Made by a program: the position numbers and the translations under genes
Notes under the pieces: generated by a model
Database searches by the model: none
The model's input: the letters and a program-made list of their open reading frames with translations, nothing else
What the model was told of the DNA's origin: nothing
NCBI GenBank assembly: GCA_014529385.2
Contig: CM043953.1
Span: 64,806,372 to 64,870,371, forward strand
Source: Adiantum capillus-veneris
Lineage: Eukaryota; Streptophyta; Polypodiopsida; Polypodiales; Pteridaceae
Length of the DNA stretch: 64,000 nucleotides
Direction of reading: 5' to 3'
Shown here: piece by piece, positions 35,229 to 47,183 of the stretch
Numbering within the stretch: position 1 is the stretch's first letter
Layout of the letters: each line of letters starts with the position of its first letter

Positions 35229-35971
35229 CAACAGAGAGCAATTGGGATTTGATTTTTTGTCTGTTTTTGGACAGTTGTGTTCTCTGTGCCCTTATAAGTC
35301 TATCCCTCAAGTTTTATGAAGTTTGGACTTATTTTGACCTTGGACTCAAGCACTTCACAAATTCTACTTTTCTATGGCAATTCACAACTCAAATGCACTT
35401 AAAGTGATGCAAATTCGATGACACTTCATCTTAAGCTTGTGAATATCAGTCGTATCACATGACACAGTCAGTTTACCCTAGGCTAATGGTTATATCTCTT
35501 CTTGGCCTCTTTAGGTTCACTTAGTGTTTTCTTATGAAAATCACCTGTTTCTTTTTGTTGGTTTTGGTCGCAATTTTTATGTTTTCTCAAGTGTTGGATC
35601 ATAAATTCCAATGTCTACTCTTTTCACCCCCTTAAAGAGTATATGGTGTGGGTTTTGCTTTGAAGGCAAGCAAACAGCCTTATTGTTTCTTCTTTTTGTT
35701 TGTTTTGCGTTTTTACAGCGTTTTTCTACTCTATTTCTACACAAGTATAACAAGCACTCAAAACCAAAAAACCATAGCTCCACATTATCCTACTTAACTA
35801 AATCTAACTAGTCACAGACCCTCGGCAAGACACAGGCTTCCTGGCTATCCACTAGACCTCAGGACACTCTATCCTTGATCTTGTTCTAAAAGTTTAAGAT
35901 CTGTCTAGTCGAAACTAAAGTAAGCTAACCATCACACGAGGGATGTAGATCTCCCTACTTAAGGTCTTGTG

Positions 35972-35990
35972 TCCCCGGCAACGGCGCCAA
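35972..35990 (-). other. primer-binding site of giant gypsy element
   Basis: TTGGCGCCGTTGCCGGGGA on the minus strand, abutting the 5' LTR. TGGCGCCGTTGCCGGGGA is a well-known plant primer site complementary to an Asp tRNA. Confidence 0.88.
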
Positions 35991-36611
35991 TGTTTTAGGG
36001 CAAAACTACTCCCCTGTTCATGCTCACAAGCACGACACAGACAACATACTTATCATCCAATGACACGACTAACTCATAGGTGCACGGAGGCAATCTCGTT
36101 AGCTTGTCAGGCTAAGACCAATCTACACATACGCACTTCTATGATGCATCAATCATTAACCCTTGTAGAATTTAACCCACTCTATCCCTAAACGCTCACA
36201 AGACCGTTTACACCTCAAATGAACTCGGAATCGCATCAAAATTACTAGGCACCATCCTCTCAATAGGATATACTTACCTATAAGTCTAATCTCACCATAT
36301 TTGAACCCTAGTTATCTCGAATACAGTCACAATAGACTCACAGGTCATAATCCAAAAGTGTGTGAAACCTAAATCTATGAGTATCTATGTGTAGCTAATC
36401 TCTCTCTCATTCCATAAAGCACTTGATTGTTGAAAACAGACACTGTTTGTGCTACTTACAAGCAAAACAAGCTCGAGGAAGGATCGATCGCAAACAGCTC
36501 GAAAATGTGAATGCGTGGCATGGGCGCGTAGCTCTCGGAGAGGCTACCGCGATGGTGTGGTCACGTCGTGAATCCGATGAGGGAGAAGTGTGTAGGGAAG
36601 AGGATAAGATA

Positions 36612-36662
<51 letters not shown>

Positions 36663-36925
36663 GTACGACACAGGATTAATATCCAAATGTTATTTAAAAA
36701 TTGGTTCTAAGGTGACTTTAGTCACCTTAGCTCAAAAATGTACATGGGGTTCTCTTCATCATAATTACAAAGTGGAAACACATCTGGGTCCTAACTGACT
36801 GATTAATCTTTACATAACCAGACAAGTGGATCAAAATGATAAGACGTCTTTGACATAAAAATGGGAATTTGATAGGCTTTACAAGGTGGGCTCATTACAA
36901 CAGTTGGACAAGTTGGGCTCCAACA
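35991..36925 (-). repeat. 5' LTR of giant gypsy element
   Basis: 935 bp, partner of 16174-17099, with TG..CA ends and a longer CT run (36617-36657). Followed by the TATGG target duplicate. Confidence 0.92.
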
Positions 36926-36930
36926 TATGG

Positions 36931-37041
36931 ATACACCAAAAATCCTTGGTTGTGAGAGAACCTAAAACTCACGGTTGTTGAGTATACCAAAAACTCGAGG
37001 TATCATGAGAAGGTCTGTCTAGTTCGGGCTTGAGGGGGGAT
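36931..37041 (+). other. interior of small copia element (right part) with purine tract
   Basis: Continues 15129-16173 after the TATGG duplicate; ends with TTGAGGGGGGAT (37030-37041) next to the 3' LTR. Non-coding. Confidence 0.7.
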
Positions 37042-37324
37042 TGTTAGGTATTCAAGCCTGAGTTCGGCTAATTTGTCGGTATACCCGTGGGAACAAGCCT
37101 CACAAGGCATGCAAATAAAATTTTAGTCTATGTGCAGTTTGCATGCCAAATTCCTATTTATATTGTAAGTTATTTACACACAAATCAATCAATCAATAAG
37201 CATGTTATTTTTTGTTGCAAGCAGTATCGAGTTCTCTCTCTTTCCTTTCTCGTTCAAATTTCTATTGCATCTGCATCTCTCCATGAACCCCCTCCGGCAT
37301 CACCCGCCTTAGCTTTCCCTAACA
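37042..37324 (+). repeat. 3' LTR of small copia element
   Basis: 283 bp, TGTTAGG..CCCTAACA; very similar to the solo LTR at 37800 and somewhat less to the 5' LTR at 14831. Confidence 0.85.
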
Positions 37325-37329
37325 AGAGT

Positions 37330-37794
37330 GTAGAGAAGCAACCCACGAAGTTTCACTAGCTACCCTTACCAATACAATGCGTAGTGAGAATAAAATGCGT
37401 AGTGAGTGTGCAAGCATAGGCTGTTCTTCACCACGAGCTCTCAAGTAAGCTACAATGATTGTGTCACCAAAAATGAGGCTTTTCCACATATATCTAGGGG
37501 TGAAGATAAAAACTATGAGACTATACAAAAAGTATGAGATGGTAGTGAATCCAAAGTCATTATTTTTTATTCATGTCCATGGATTCATTGCAAAGTAGAT
37601 TTACAAAAAGATGGCTCGAGAATGTACATTGCCCATCGGGCACCAAAAAGTGATTTTAGGTAGAAAATGATATACAAGATGAGGATGGAATAACTCGACT
37701 GATTCCTACTAAAGTCTACATCTGAAAACTTGTAGCAGTTGTTGCTCGGCCTCAACACTTGTTGTGGCTAGTTGTCGTGCACTGTTGTTGCCAA
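37330..37794. other. no gene recognised
   Basis: 465 bp between two copies of the same LTR family. No supported ORF, and no similarity to the interior of the small copia element that I could see. Confidence 0.55.
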
Positions 37795-37799
37795 GTCCC

Positions 37800-38082
37800 T
37801 GTTAGGTATTCAAGCCTGAGTTTGTCTAATTTGTCGGTATACTCATGGGAACAAGCCTCGCAAGGCATGCAGATAAAAGTTTGGTCTATGTGCAATTTGC
37901 ATGCCAAATTCCTATTTATATTGTAAGGTCTTTACACACAAATAAATCAATCAATAAGCATGTTATTTTTTGTTGCAAGCAGTATTGAGTTCTCTCTCTC
38001 TACTCTCTCGTTCAGCTTTCTGTTGCACTTGCATCTCGCTATGAACACCCTCCGGAATCACCCGCCTTAGTTTTCCCTAACA
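37800..38082 (+). repeat. solo LTR of the small copia family
   Basis: 283 bp TGTTAGG..CCCTAACA without a primer site or purine tract next to it. Flanking 5-mers GTCCC (37795-37799) and TTCCC (38083-38087) match at four of five bases, as expected for LTR-LTR recombination after insertion. Confidence 0.75.
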
Positions 38083-38087
38083 TTCCC

Positions 38088-38911
38088 CCCCTAGTTTGTA
38101 TGCTTCATAGCATATTCCAAACGTGGAAAGTCTTGATGCAAAATGACTAAATTGAAGCCTTGCTTCATATAGGTGTATCTAGAGGATAAAAAGAACAAAA
38201 CTTGGGTGCTCTTAGCCAACAAGGACTCTGGTTGACACTAAAATGCCAAAGCAAAAGAGATTTGACTGTGCCAAACTTTCATAGAGAATCAACCTTGCCG
38301 AATCATGTAACTAATTGAGAATCATGAGATATATTGCCCAATATTACAAGAGATAGCTATGAAGGTTGGCTATCAGATATCATCTAACTTCCAATCTCCT
38401 CTTGACCAAAGAAGCATTTTCTTGTCAAGTTGTCACTCAATGCATATACATAAATATGGAGCCCTGCTGTAGAAGGCCTTGTTATTGAGCAATGAAATCT
38501 ATGGCCAACAAACTTTATGGATCCATTCTCTGTCGATCAAGCATGTATTGTAATGTACCTTTGATTTTTGACCTTGTCAAATTGCACAACATAATGAAAA
38601 GAAAAGTGATACTTGCAAGGTATGTACTTTGCACCTGCTTGGCTTGATTACTATTGTCCTTGACCATATAAATTTGTCTCAATTGATGAAAAATTTGGTA
38701 AATGTTTCCTAGTAACCATGTTCTAGAAAAAATGCAAATCTAGAAAAAAAAAATACAGAAACCCCTGTCAACTTCTCAAGTTTTAACAAGTGGTCAGCCA
38801 CGTTGAGCAACTTTTCACCCGCCATGAATTCTATCAATAGACTGTGCCAATATTTTTGAGATGGTAGAGAAGCGGTTTGTACTCAAGCCGTGCTTGATTT
38901 CAATTTGCAAA
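38088..38911. other. no gene recognised; left flank of CACTA element
   Basis: AT-rich sequence with no ORF that I can support. It continues, after the CACTA element and its CTA duplicate, at 52046. Confidence 0.55.
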
Positions 38912-38914
38912 CTA

Positions 38915-39160
38915 CACTACAAGAGGTTGTGTGCTCTTGTGACGCTGTTAGCGACGGAAATAAACTGGGTTTTTATAACCCCCGGCGTTGCTAAAACCGT
39001 CGCTACGAGAGCGTCGCTATATGCGACGCTATAGGCGTCTCTATATGCGTCGCTATATAGAGACGCTCATAGCGACGGTTATAGCGACTTTTACACAGAA
39101 GTCTATAGCGACGCTCCAGAGCCATAAATAGCGACGGTTATAGCGACGCCCGAGAGAATT
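38915..39160. repeat. CACTA left terminus with subterminal repeat cluster
   Basis: After the CACTA end, more than ten GCGTCGCTAT or GCGACGCT/GCGACGG motifs in both orientations within about 220 bp. In this superfamily such clusters bind the TNPA-type protein. The sequence 39161-39529 between the cluster and the end of the gene is without supported coding. Confidence 0.85.
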
Positions 39161-39529
39161 TTTTTTTGGTGACAGGGCCTTGAATGCCCTGCCACCCATC
39201 AACCATATTGTACTTGATTCACTTTTTAAAAAAAGTGCAAGGGTAGATAATAGACCCAAAATAGTCACCCACAAGACGCATTGTTTGCAAAATTGACAAG
39301 CGTAAAATTGACAATTGTACATATCATAGGCAAAATGAATTGATTGACAAATGTAATAATGACAATTGTACAACATCATAGGCATAAAGAATTGATTGGC
39401 AAAATGAACTGCGGTGACAAATGTAATAATATACATGGTTCAAAAAGACATATAAAATCCGTCTCATGATACATAAGCTATGAGAAACCCTAAACTAATG
39501 CTATCTAGCTACGGCTAAACTGACGTCGT

Positions 39530-40799
39530 CTAGTCAGACGTCTCATCGCGTCCAAGCGGCGTATCTGTCGGATTCTGCAAAAAAAGACAATAAGACAGCT
39601 TTCAGTAAGTATAAACATATAACGACATTTATAAAACAATACAAAAAATAGAAAAGAGTAAACCCTAATACTAACCATGCCGCCGCGAGAATTGAGAATG
39701 TCCATCAGGGTGTTTAAGCCCTTCCTGCCTGCGTACTCGCGCTCGTACGGTGTGGGATCACGTCCTGTCATCGACCACTGTCAAAACATACAAAGATTTC
39801 ATTATCTTAGAATTAAAAAACTCATAAACCCTAAACTATCGAACATAAAGAGCAATGCAAAAATACTTACAAAATCGGCCTCAAATGATGCCCATCCACC
39901 GCTCCCCAAGTGGTGAGAGCTCCCTGCCTCTACTCGCGCTCTGGCTGCATCCTTTTGTTGCTTCCACTTGTCGGGATTCTTGCGCGCTGCTTTCTTCGCA
40001 TTCTTCCAATCTTCTTTGGCCAGCCAATCTGACCTGTTCCACCCATGCTTGATTGCTTTTTGCACTTCGGAACGCTTGTGTTTGCAGTATTCGCGCATTC
40101 AAATCTTCATCAGGTCTTCATTGAAGCGCTGATCCCGTGTTGGAACGGGAAACTCATCATGAAGTATGCTGATGACTTTGTCTTTTAAATCACTTGGTAC
40201 TTCACTCCATTTGTTTAGTATGTAGTGTCTAAACAGCTGAGAGCAAAGACCACGCATGCGCGAGATCACCTTCTTGCCGTCATCATCCATGATGATGCCG
40301 CCGCTGAAGTTACGGAGTAAGGCAAGCCCTCTGGCCGGTGACGTGTGAACCTGGGTGTCCCGACAGGGGTCTCTAGCGGCGTGTCGATGGGGGTACGGAC
40401 GTCAGGTGTCTCCACCGGCGTCTGGGCCTCGAAGCTAGGAGTGTCGAGTGGGGTGGCTCCTGGCGGAGTAGGTAGAGGTGTGTAGCTGCTAGGAACAGTC
40501 ATCCGCGCAAAACCTAGCGTAGATGGCGATGCTGTGGCTGGTGTGGGAATCGGTGGCGGAATCCCCACAACAACCGCCACCGCCACCACTAGAGCGCCGG
40601 TGTCTAGACGAGTGTGAAGATCGTCTCGTCGATGCCGAAGCTTCGGAGCGTGCCAAATGCTCCGAAAGAGAGGGAGATGCGGATGGAGTAGGAACGCGCG
40701 ATGATGTGCCAGAGCGATGAAGCTCCACGTACCACTGTCTCTGCTGCGGTGACAAAGAAGAAATAAACTCCTCATCATCCATACCTGCATTAAACACAC
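39530..40799 (-). pseudogene. CACTA TNPA-like (Ptta/En/Spm) gene
   Basis: Minus-strand exons, in order: 40790 leftwards MDDEEFISSLSPQQRQWYVE, a Ser/Thr/Pro-rich linker with TPxxTP repeats and a frame change near 40500; then GLCSQLFRHYILNKWSEVP and, after an in-frame TGA at about 40099-40101, KAIKHGWNRSDW and the Lys/Ala-rich WKNAKKAARKNPDKWKQQKD region. A GT..AG intron joins ..ADF to WSMTGRDPTPYEREYAG (39780-39680), and a last intron leads to a short end with stop TAG at 39530-39532. This layout fits the subterminal-binding second gene of En/Spm-type elements. Confidence 0.7.
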
Positions 40800-41018
40800 G
40801 AATATTTAAACTTAATATTGAATGAATAGAGTAGACAATGACGCAAAGACCATTAAATACAATGACGTAATGACGCATATAAATACAATGACGCAATGAA
40901 TTGAGTGATAGAAGAGGCAAGTCGAAAACTCAGAATTTTCAATCAACATGGAAGGTACTTAGAGAGCCAGAGCTTTTACAACACGGAGCAAAATTGTTCA
41001 AATACAATATTTGTGGCT

Positions 41019-42169
41019 TTAAGAGATCTCTCTCTCATCCTCGCATAACTCAGCATAACTTCCAATATCTATATAGAGCTCTCCGTTTAAACACTTACCC
41101 TCTGTTTCATTTTGTAGATCCTCTGCATGCACCCCATATAGAGTAGTAGCATCTTGATGCTCGTCTGGCACCACCGCAACGGCTTCTGATTGAGCATCTT
41201 CTCTGATCTCCTCCATTGATGCCGTAGTGATTGGCACATGGCAGCCTTCATACGTCCTTGCACTACGAGGGGCTACCTCTATGACGTACCACCATTTTGA
41301 TGTAGACTTTGTAGGATGAAATATTACCTGCCAGAGCCACATAACTTACATGAGAGCTTTCAAGCACATAACTTGTAAAAGGGGGATGTTAACTATTTAC
41401 ATACTTACTTGTTCACAATGCTCGGGTAGTACGAAAGTGTCTCTTAGGTCAGTCCATTTCTTAGTAGAATCCACCTCAAGAAAACCAGACTCTCCTCTAC
41501 GCACAGTAGCGTTGCGACCCTCCATGATTATCTTGAACCATTGCACGTCGAACAAGTCGACAAAAAATCCTCTGTAAGCGATCCTCAAAATGTCTTGTAG
41601 CGTGCCGAAGTAAGTGAGTTCCGCCACCACAAGATCTGCATCAGAGGAACGTCGTCGACTAGACTGTTCAAATTTTGCCATGATTCCACAATCTTGAGTA
41701 AAACGCTTTTTGTCGATCCGTTCCACCCTAAAATGTCGACCTTTACACCATGCTGCTGTGTATGACTTATACTACAACGAACAAAGATTATGAGTGGCCG
41801 TTCAAACGTTTAGAAATAAAGTCACTAGCTAGTCGTACATTGCAAACTTACCTTGGTCGTGCAACCCCGAGAGTACTCCCACTCTTCCTCAGTCACTTCG
41901 TCACCACATTGTTGTGCGCTTTTCAATTGGTTGTGCAACCATCTTAAGCTCATGAATGTTAGTAGGCTCTCCAGACCCGTCGGATAGTGCATCGGTGGTC
42001 GTCTTCCCCGTCTCCACTCGATTCGTGCCCGTGCCCTTTGTCGCTCTTGCTTTGCATCCTCATATTGTGAAATCCACTTTTGCATCACTGGATTGTGAAG
42101 CATGCAAAATCGGTTGATTTTAGCCTCTAGATCTTCCGTCATCTTCTTCTCAAAACCGAGATTGCACAT
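41019..42169 (-). pseudogene. CACTA transposase, C-terminal exons (DUF4216-like)
   Basis: ORF 42169-41825 (MCNLGFEKKMTEDLE..EYSRGCTTK) ends at a GT donor at 41851/41850. Next, 41726-41400 reads AELTYFGTLQDILRIAYRG and DLFDVQWFKIIMEG, the DUF4216-type domain that follows the transposase in plant CACTA proteins. An in-frame GT..AG intron (donor after CEQ near 41410, acceptor near 41330) joins to VIFHPTKSTSKWWYVIEVAP, then an acidic end. The junction at 41727 is out of phase by one base, so an indel or another acceptor is likely. Confidence 0.75.
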
Positions 42170-42195
42170 GACAATCCCAGGTATGCGCTCATCAT

Positions 42196-43300
42196 CTATG
42201 GTTCGCCATACGTGTCCCGGGCTTTATCAAATCTGTCTAGCCACTCTCCAATGTACACTAGGGACTCTGATACCAACCAACCTTCTGCCATGCTACCCTC
42301 CGGACGTGCCTTTTGACGCACATATCCCTTAAGCGTTTTCATGAAACGTTCTAAGAAGAACATCCATCTGGAATGAACTGTGCCAGCTATATCCACCTCA
42401 TCAACTATGTGAACAAGAAGATGCACCTGAATGGTTAGCATGGTAGTAGGAAAATGTTTCTCAAACATGCACACAAGCTCCACAGCATTTAGTTTGGCAA
42501 ATGGTATGGAGTCTACGTTGATCTCCTTTTGTGAGATCCATTGCACCAGCTTTGCAAGTTTGTAGATTGTGTTACGGATGTCGAGAGACAAACATCCCTC
42601 AATGGCAACCGGTAAAATAAACTGTAAAGTATGTGCAACAATGATATTAAAGTCCACATTTTATGCAATGATATTAAAGTCCACTATGAACGTACCTGAC
42701 ACATTTTATGCCAATCGTGTGACTTCAAACCGGTAAGCTTTCCTTCTTTAGTAAAACACGTTTTGAGCAAGTGCATTACGCCAGTGGGGGTCCGCAAAGA
42801 TCGAATGGTCTCTTTTACGTTGCGTTCTTGGGCTCCTGTGAAAATCCATGGTGCTTTAGGGAGTTTTATCGATCCATCAGACGCTGTTTGCAGCCAATAT
42901 TGCTCCATACGATCCACATTTCTAAGGTCAACTCTGGATCCCAAAGTATCTTTCTTGCCGGTCAGATGGTCCCATAGTAGATTACCCACATTCTTGAATA
43001 TGTGCATTGGATCGAGCAAGTGATTGATCATGAGTCGGGGCCAATATGGTAACTCGTACCATAGAGATAGTCTCTTCATCCCTGGAGGCAATCCGTCATC
43101 GCACATCTCCTTCTGCTCTAACCATGCTTGTGCAGACATCCTTGGTGGCTCTCTTCCCAAAAAGCCGTCGCGTAACACATGATTCTCTGGAAGATACGCT
43201 TGATGACCTTCGTAGATTTGCTTCTTCAGTGAGGGCGCCCTACGTGCATTCAGTCTAGGTCCACATGTGACACATGCTCTGTATCCGCTTGTTTGAAGCC
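42196..43300 (-). pseudogene. CACTA transposase, middle exons (Tnp2 and DUF4218-like)
   Basis: Exon 43300-42696 begins GLQTSGYRACVTCGPRLN and contains LLDPMHIFKNVGNLLWDHL, a hallmark of the Transposase_21 (Tnp2) family, and ends LKSHDWHKMCQ at a GT donor. After a 74-nt intron the exon from 42621 reads FILPVAIEGCLS and VHIVDEVDIAGTVHSRWMF, with FMKTLKGYVR, the DUF4218-like part. Both joins keep frame. A 1-nt frameshift near 42207 breaks the link to the next exon. Cuts and joins element ends in an intact copy. Confidence 0.88.
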
Positions 43301-43383
43301 CTGCATGTATACACATGATAATAGATCAACTATGGGAAAAAACAAGATTTACAGTGTCTGAGTGAGGAGTGTCAATAGATCAC

Positions 43384-43980
43384 CTGAGCATTCTGTTAGC
43401 CCGGGATAGTCATGCATGGTCCACATTAGAATGCCTCTGATCAAAGCATTCCGTCATCCTGTGTGTCGGCCCATATCCACCACCTCTATGCCAATCCACA
43501 ATTGTTGTAGCTCTTCCAATAGTGGACGAAGATAGACATCCATATTCTCCACTTTATATCACCTTGGCACAATCAAGCTTAGCCATAGGTGCCCCTTCTT
43601 CATAGTCAACCACGGGGGAATGTTGTAGTTGACGATGACAATGGGCCATACACTGTAAGATGTTGATCTTTGACCAAATGGATTTACACCATCCATAGCC
43701 AGGCCTAAGCGCAAATTTCGAGCTTCCCTGGCAAAATCCGACCATGTTCCATCTATACGTTTCCAGGGTGCGCAATCTGCAGGAATTCGTAGCACACCAT
43801 CCGAAGATTTATTCTCCTCATGCCATGATGCTAGGGCAGCCATGGACTTACATTCGAAGAAATGCTTGATGCGAGGAAGCAGAGGAAAATGTCGCAAAAC
43901 CTTTTGTGGAATTTTTGTCCCGTGGAGATCTACTCGATATCTTTCGGAATCACATTTCGGACACTTCTCCATGTCTATGT
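43384..43980 (-). pseudogene. CACTA transposase, Tnp2 core exon (left of copia insertion)
   Basis: Reads MEKCPKCDSERY, CAPWKRIDGTW, LRLGLAMDGVNPFGQRSTSY and WPIVIVNYNIPPWL, the conserved Tnp2 core. Then an in-frame TGA (43559-43561) precedes ENMDVYLRPLLEELQQLW, a second TGA (43454-43456) precedes IRGILMWTMHDYPGL, and the exon ends at a GT donor (43384/43383). Both TGA sites could come from CGA or GGA; at least the second is at a usual arginine position. The copia element begins at 43981, in the middle of this exon. Confidence 0.9.
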
Positions 43981-44207
43981 TGTTACCATATACATGTGGT
44001 AGTGATGTGTGTGAACACACTAGGACCGCCGGGGCATTTTTTCCCTCTTTAGGAGGTTTTTTCCCCCGTGCATTGTATATACGCCCATCACTCTAGGGCT
44101 ATCTATCTTTCCATTGCACACTAAGTAAAACACTCTCTATTGTGTGCCTTGAGCTTCCTTCGTCTTCTCCAAGCTGTGTGTGTTTCTCTGCAACCCTAAT
44201 TCCAACA
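43981..44207 (+). repeat. 5' LTR of young copia element
   Basis: 227 bp, TGTTACC..TTCCAACA, followed by AT and the primer site. Contains a GTATATAC box near 44075. Confidence 0.97.
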
Positions 44208-44569
44208 ATTGGTATCAGAGCAGGTCACGTCCTCCCGGGCTTAGTCGCCAGCTGCTCCAGCACACGCCTGCTCACTTTCTCCAATTTCAGTGAGCTTTGG
44301 CAAGCGTTCGCAGGTCGACAAATATTTTGGGGGAGATCGAAGAGCTCGGTCTGCTCAGAATTTTGATTTGGGCTCATTTCGGCCTCCGTTTCCACTACAG
44401 GCAGTACTGCACAGGCTATTTCGTCATTTTGTGCAGATTTTCTGTCAGTGCCGTTTTCTGCATAATAGGTGCCTTATAGTCTTCTACAGTTTGTGCTATA
44501 TAGCACAAGTTGTTCCCGCTCCATTTCTCCTATTTTCGGGCAGTTTTCACATCAGGTGCAGCATTTACC

Positions 44570-47183
44570 ATGGCTAACAACAACAACACAGATGTGTTCA
44601 AGATGTTTGCTGCTGAGGACAGGTTGGATGGGGACAACTACCCTATGTGGGCTTATATGATGCAACACGTTCTTGTGTCAAAAGGTGTCTGGAACATTGT
44701 GCAGGGCATTGATGTACGTCCTGGTTCTGAAGATGTAGGCGATATTGAGGATGTTGCAGGTCTTGCTGCAAGGATTGCAGCTGTTAGAGTTGTTTTGCCT
44801 ACAGCAGAACAAGCTCGTTGGGATGTTAAGGATGCGCAGGCTCATGCATTGATTGCGTTGTCTGTGAAGCGCACCATTATTCCTCACATCCGTTCAGCAA
44901 AATCTGCAAAACAGGCTTGGGATATTCTAGCAGGTCTTTATGCAAGCCGCAATGAGGCTAAAATTGCTTTGCTGCGTAAAGAGCTAGAGTCGAAGATTAT
45001 GCATGAGGAAGATGATATGGACACCTTCCTTGCTAGTGTCAAGGATATCAATGAGCAACTCATTTCTGCAGGTGAAGTCATTTCTGACAGTTCCCTTGTG
45101 CAGACTGTTCTTGATGCCTTACCAGATTCCTACCAGACTTTTGCTAGTACTTGGAGACTGATGACCCAAGGAAATCCTGAAGTTGTCAAGTTTGATGCAT
45201 TATGCACATTGCTGTTGCAAGAGTCACTTTCTAGAAAAAACAGGACTAGGCAGCGTGCAGTTGAACAGGCTTTTATTGCTTCTCAAAGAAAGGGTGGTAA
45301 CAGTAATGCAGCCACTTCTTATGGTTCTGCTGCGAGTGGCAAAAATTCTGTTCCTAATGCTTCTGCTGGCAGCACTTCGTCTGGCAATTCTGGTGATAAG
45401 GGCAAAAAGAAGATGCGTTGCCATTATTGTAAAGCCAATGATCACTTGATCAAGTCGTGTCCTAAGTTGAAGGCCAAAGAGGCTAAGAAGAAAGAGGGTG
45501 GTTCCACTGCAAATGCTGGTTCCACTACAAATGCAGCCATTGTTGAGTCTTCTGTGAAAGGAGATTGTGATGCTGATGTTGATGCAGAATGGGCTTTTAG
45601 CGCAGAGTGCACTTACAATCCTGCTGTCCATGATGCATGCTTGTCAGTTGCTGCAGATTCACATGTGTGGTATTTCGACAGTGGTGCTACAAAGCACATT
45701 ACCTCACATCGTGAATTGTTTACCTCTCTCGAGTCTGTCCCTCATGGGAATTCAATCACTTGTGCCAACAACGCCTCTTATCCAGTTCAGGGAGTTGGAA
45801 AGATTGTGCTCACTGCTGCTAATGGCAGTTCCTTCACACTTGTTGATGCACTTTATGTACCTGGGATCAAGAAGAATCTATTGTCTGTATCCGCACTTGC
45901 TAGACTTGGACTTGTAGTCAAATTTGTGGATGACAGATGTACAGTTCATGATCTCAGTTTTGGTGATGAAATTGTTGCATCTGGGCTTTTGTGCCGTGGG
46001 CTGTATAAGCTCACTTTGTATGACAAGTGTGGACAAAATTTTGCAAATGCTGTTGCAGATTCAAGGGCTATTTCAGATGCAAAACTTTGGCATGCACGTT
46101 TTGGTCATCTGAATTTTGCCAGTTTGCTGCGTTTGCAGAAATCTGATATGGTTGCTTCTTTGCCGCCTCTTGAAGCACCTATCAAACATGTTTGTGAAGG
46201 CTGTATTCTGGGTAAAATGCAGCGTTCTAAGTTTCCAAAGGATGGTTCAGTTAGGGCCACATGCAGGTTGCAGCTTGTGCATAGTGATGTTTGTGGGCCC
46301 ATGCAAACTCCGTCCTTGGGCAATTACCTGTACTTCGTGACTTTCATTGATGATTACTCCAGGCATGCATGGGTATTTCCGCTTAAAGCAAAGTCCGAAG
46401 TTTTTATGTGCTTCAAACAATTTTTGGCTATGGCTGAAAATGTCTCAAAATGTACTATGGGCACCCTCCGTTCCGATCGAGGGGGGGAGTATATGTCTCA
46501 TGAATTTAATGCATTTCTGGCTAGTCATGGGATAAAACACCAATGTACAGTGCCTTATACACCTCAGCAAAATGGTGTTGCTGAGAGGAAAAACAGGTCA
46601 CTAACGGAAATGGCACGATGTATGGTCAAAAGTCAAGCTTTGCCGCATTCTTTTTGGCTTGAGGCCATCATGTGTGCCACTTATGTACTTAACAGGTGTC
46701 CTACGAAAGCTTTGCAGTCTATTACTCCATATGAAGCATGGCATGATAGAAAACCTTCTATTGAGCACATGCGTGTTTTTGGCTGTTTGGCATATGCTTT
46801 GGTGCCACAAGTGCAGCGCAGGAAATTGGATGATAAGGCTGTCAAATGTATTTTTGTTGGTTATAGTGCTGAAAGCAAAGGTTACAGGTTGTATCATCCG
46901 CAAACAAAACGTATTTTGGTTTCACGGGATGTAGTGTTTGTGGAAGATACTGTTCAACCCTTGCTGTCATGTACTAGAGACAGTAATGTAAGCTCACAGG
47001 ACATTTATGACACTTTGTTGCCTCTTTTCAGTGGTGGAAATACGAATGTAAGTTCCAATGAGGCAAATGTACAGCCTATGGGGGTTTTTGAAAATGTTTT
47101 AGAACAGCCTATTACTGATGCAGATGTACATGATGTACTTGATGAGGAAAGGGCTGAAAATGAGCAGGCTAGAGGTATGCCAA
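44570..47183 (+). CDS. copia polyprotein, gag-protease-integrase part
   Basis: Start ATG 44570 (MANNNNTDVFKMF) in the context CCATGG, rather than the earlier in-frame 44510. The open frame reaches 47371, but real homology ends at the frameshift near 47180. Domains by residue: gag UBN2-like (about 1-230), CCHC knuckle CHYCKANDHLIKSC (about 283), protease YFDSGATKH (about 368), GAG-pre-integrase LWHARFGHLN (about 505), zinc and DDE integrase (HSDVCGPM, RSDRGGEY, NGVAERKNR; about 560-700), and a GYSAESKGYRLY block. Makes particle proteins and inserts the cDNA. Without the shift it would be one ORF with the next entry. Confidence 0.93.

Larger units (their letters stand above)
33011..35971 (-). 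other. long 5' leader of giant gypsy element
   Basis: About 1.6 kb of leader after subtracting the inserted inverted-repeat element (33831-35161). No supported ORF. It holds three copies of the recurring palindrome and two copies of a segment with AGTCTATCCCTCAAG followed by TTTTATGAAGTTTGGAC (near 33374 and 35296). Confidence 0.7.
16174..36925 (-). mobile_element. giant (20.75 kb) Ty3/gypsy retrotransposon with extra 3' ORF
   Basis: Both LTRs, primer site, purine tract and a perfect 5-bp target duplication (TATGG at 16169-16173 and 36926-36930) are present. Transcription runs right to left. Order: 5' LTR (35991-36925), primer site (35972-35990), leader, gag, zinc knuckle, protease, RT-RNase H-integrase, a second protease-like domain, low-complexity ORF, non-coding stretch, coiled-coil ORF (20511-17148), purine tract, 3' LTR (16174-17099). 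The first 225 bp of the LTRs differ at about 18 sites, so the insertion is old. Size and extra ORF recall the Tat/Ogre-type lineages, but the primer site is of the Asp-tRNA type and I do not assign a lineage. All genes carry stops or frameshifts. Confidence 0.9.
14831..37324 (+). mobile_element. small non-coding Ty1/copia element split by a giant gypsy element
   Basis: The 5' LTR 14831-15114 is followed by an initiator-Met-type primer site (TGGTATCAGAGC at 15117); the 3' LTR 37042-37324 is preceded by a purine tract (TTGAGGGGGGAT). Flanking 5-mers AGAAT (14826-14830) and AGAGT (37325-37329) match at four of five bases. Without the nested 16174-36925 element and its TATGG duplicate, the internal part is about 1.17 kb and holds no gag or pol, so the element is non-autonomous. 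The inner sequence rejoins cleanly across the insertion at TATGG. Confidence 0.75.

Noticed and set aside
38088-38911. Host gene disrupted by the CACTA element
   Set aside because: Joining 38914 to 52046 gives no long ORF or splice pattern that I can support.
40266-40799. 177-codon minus ORF as the main TNPA exon
   Set aside because: Its first half is a shadow of the frame starting MDDEEFISS; only the later part belongs to the gene, after a frame change.
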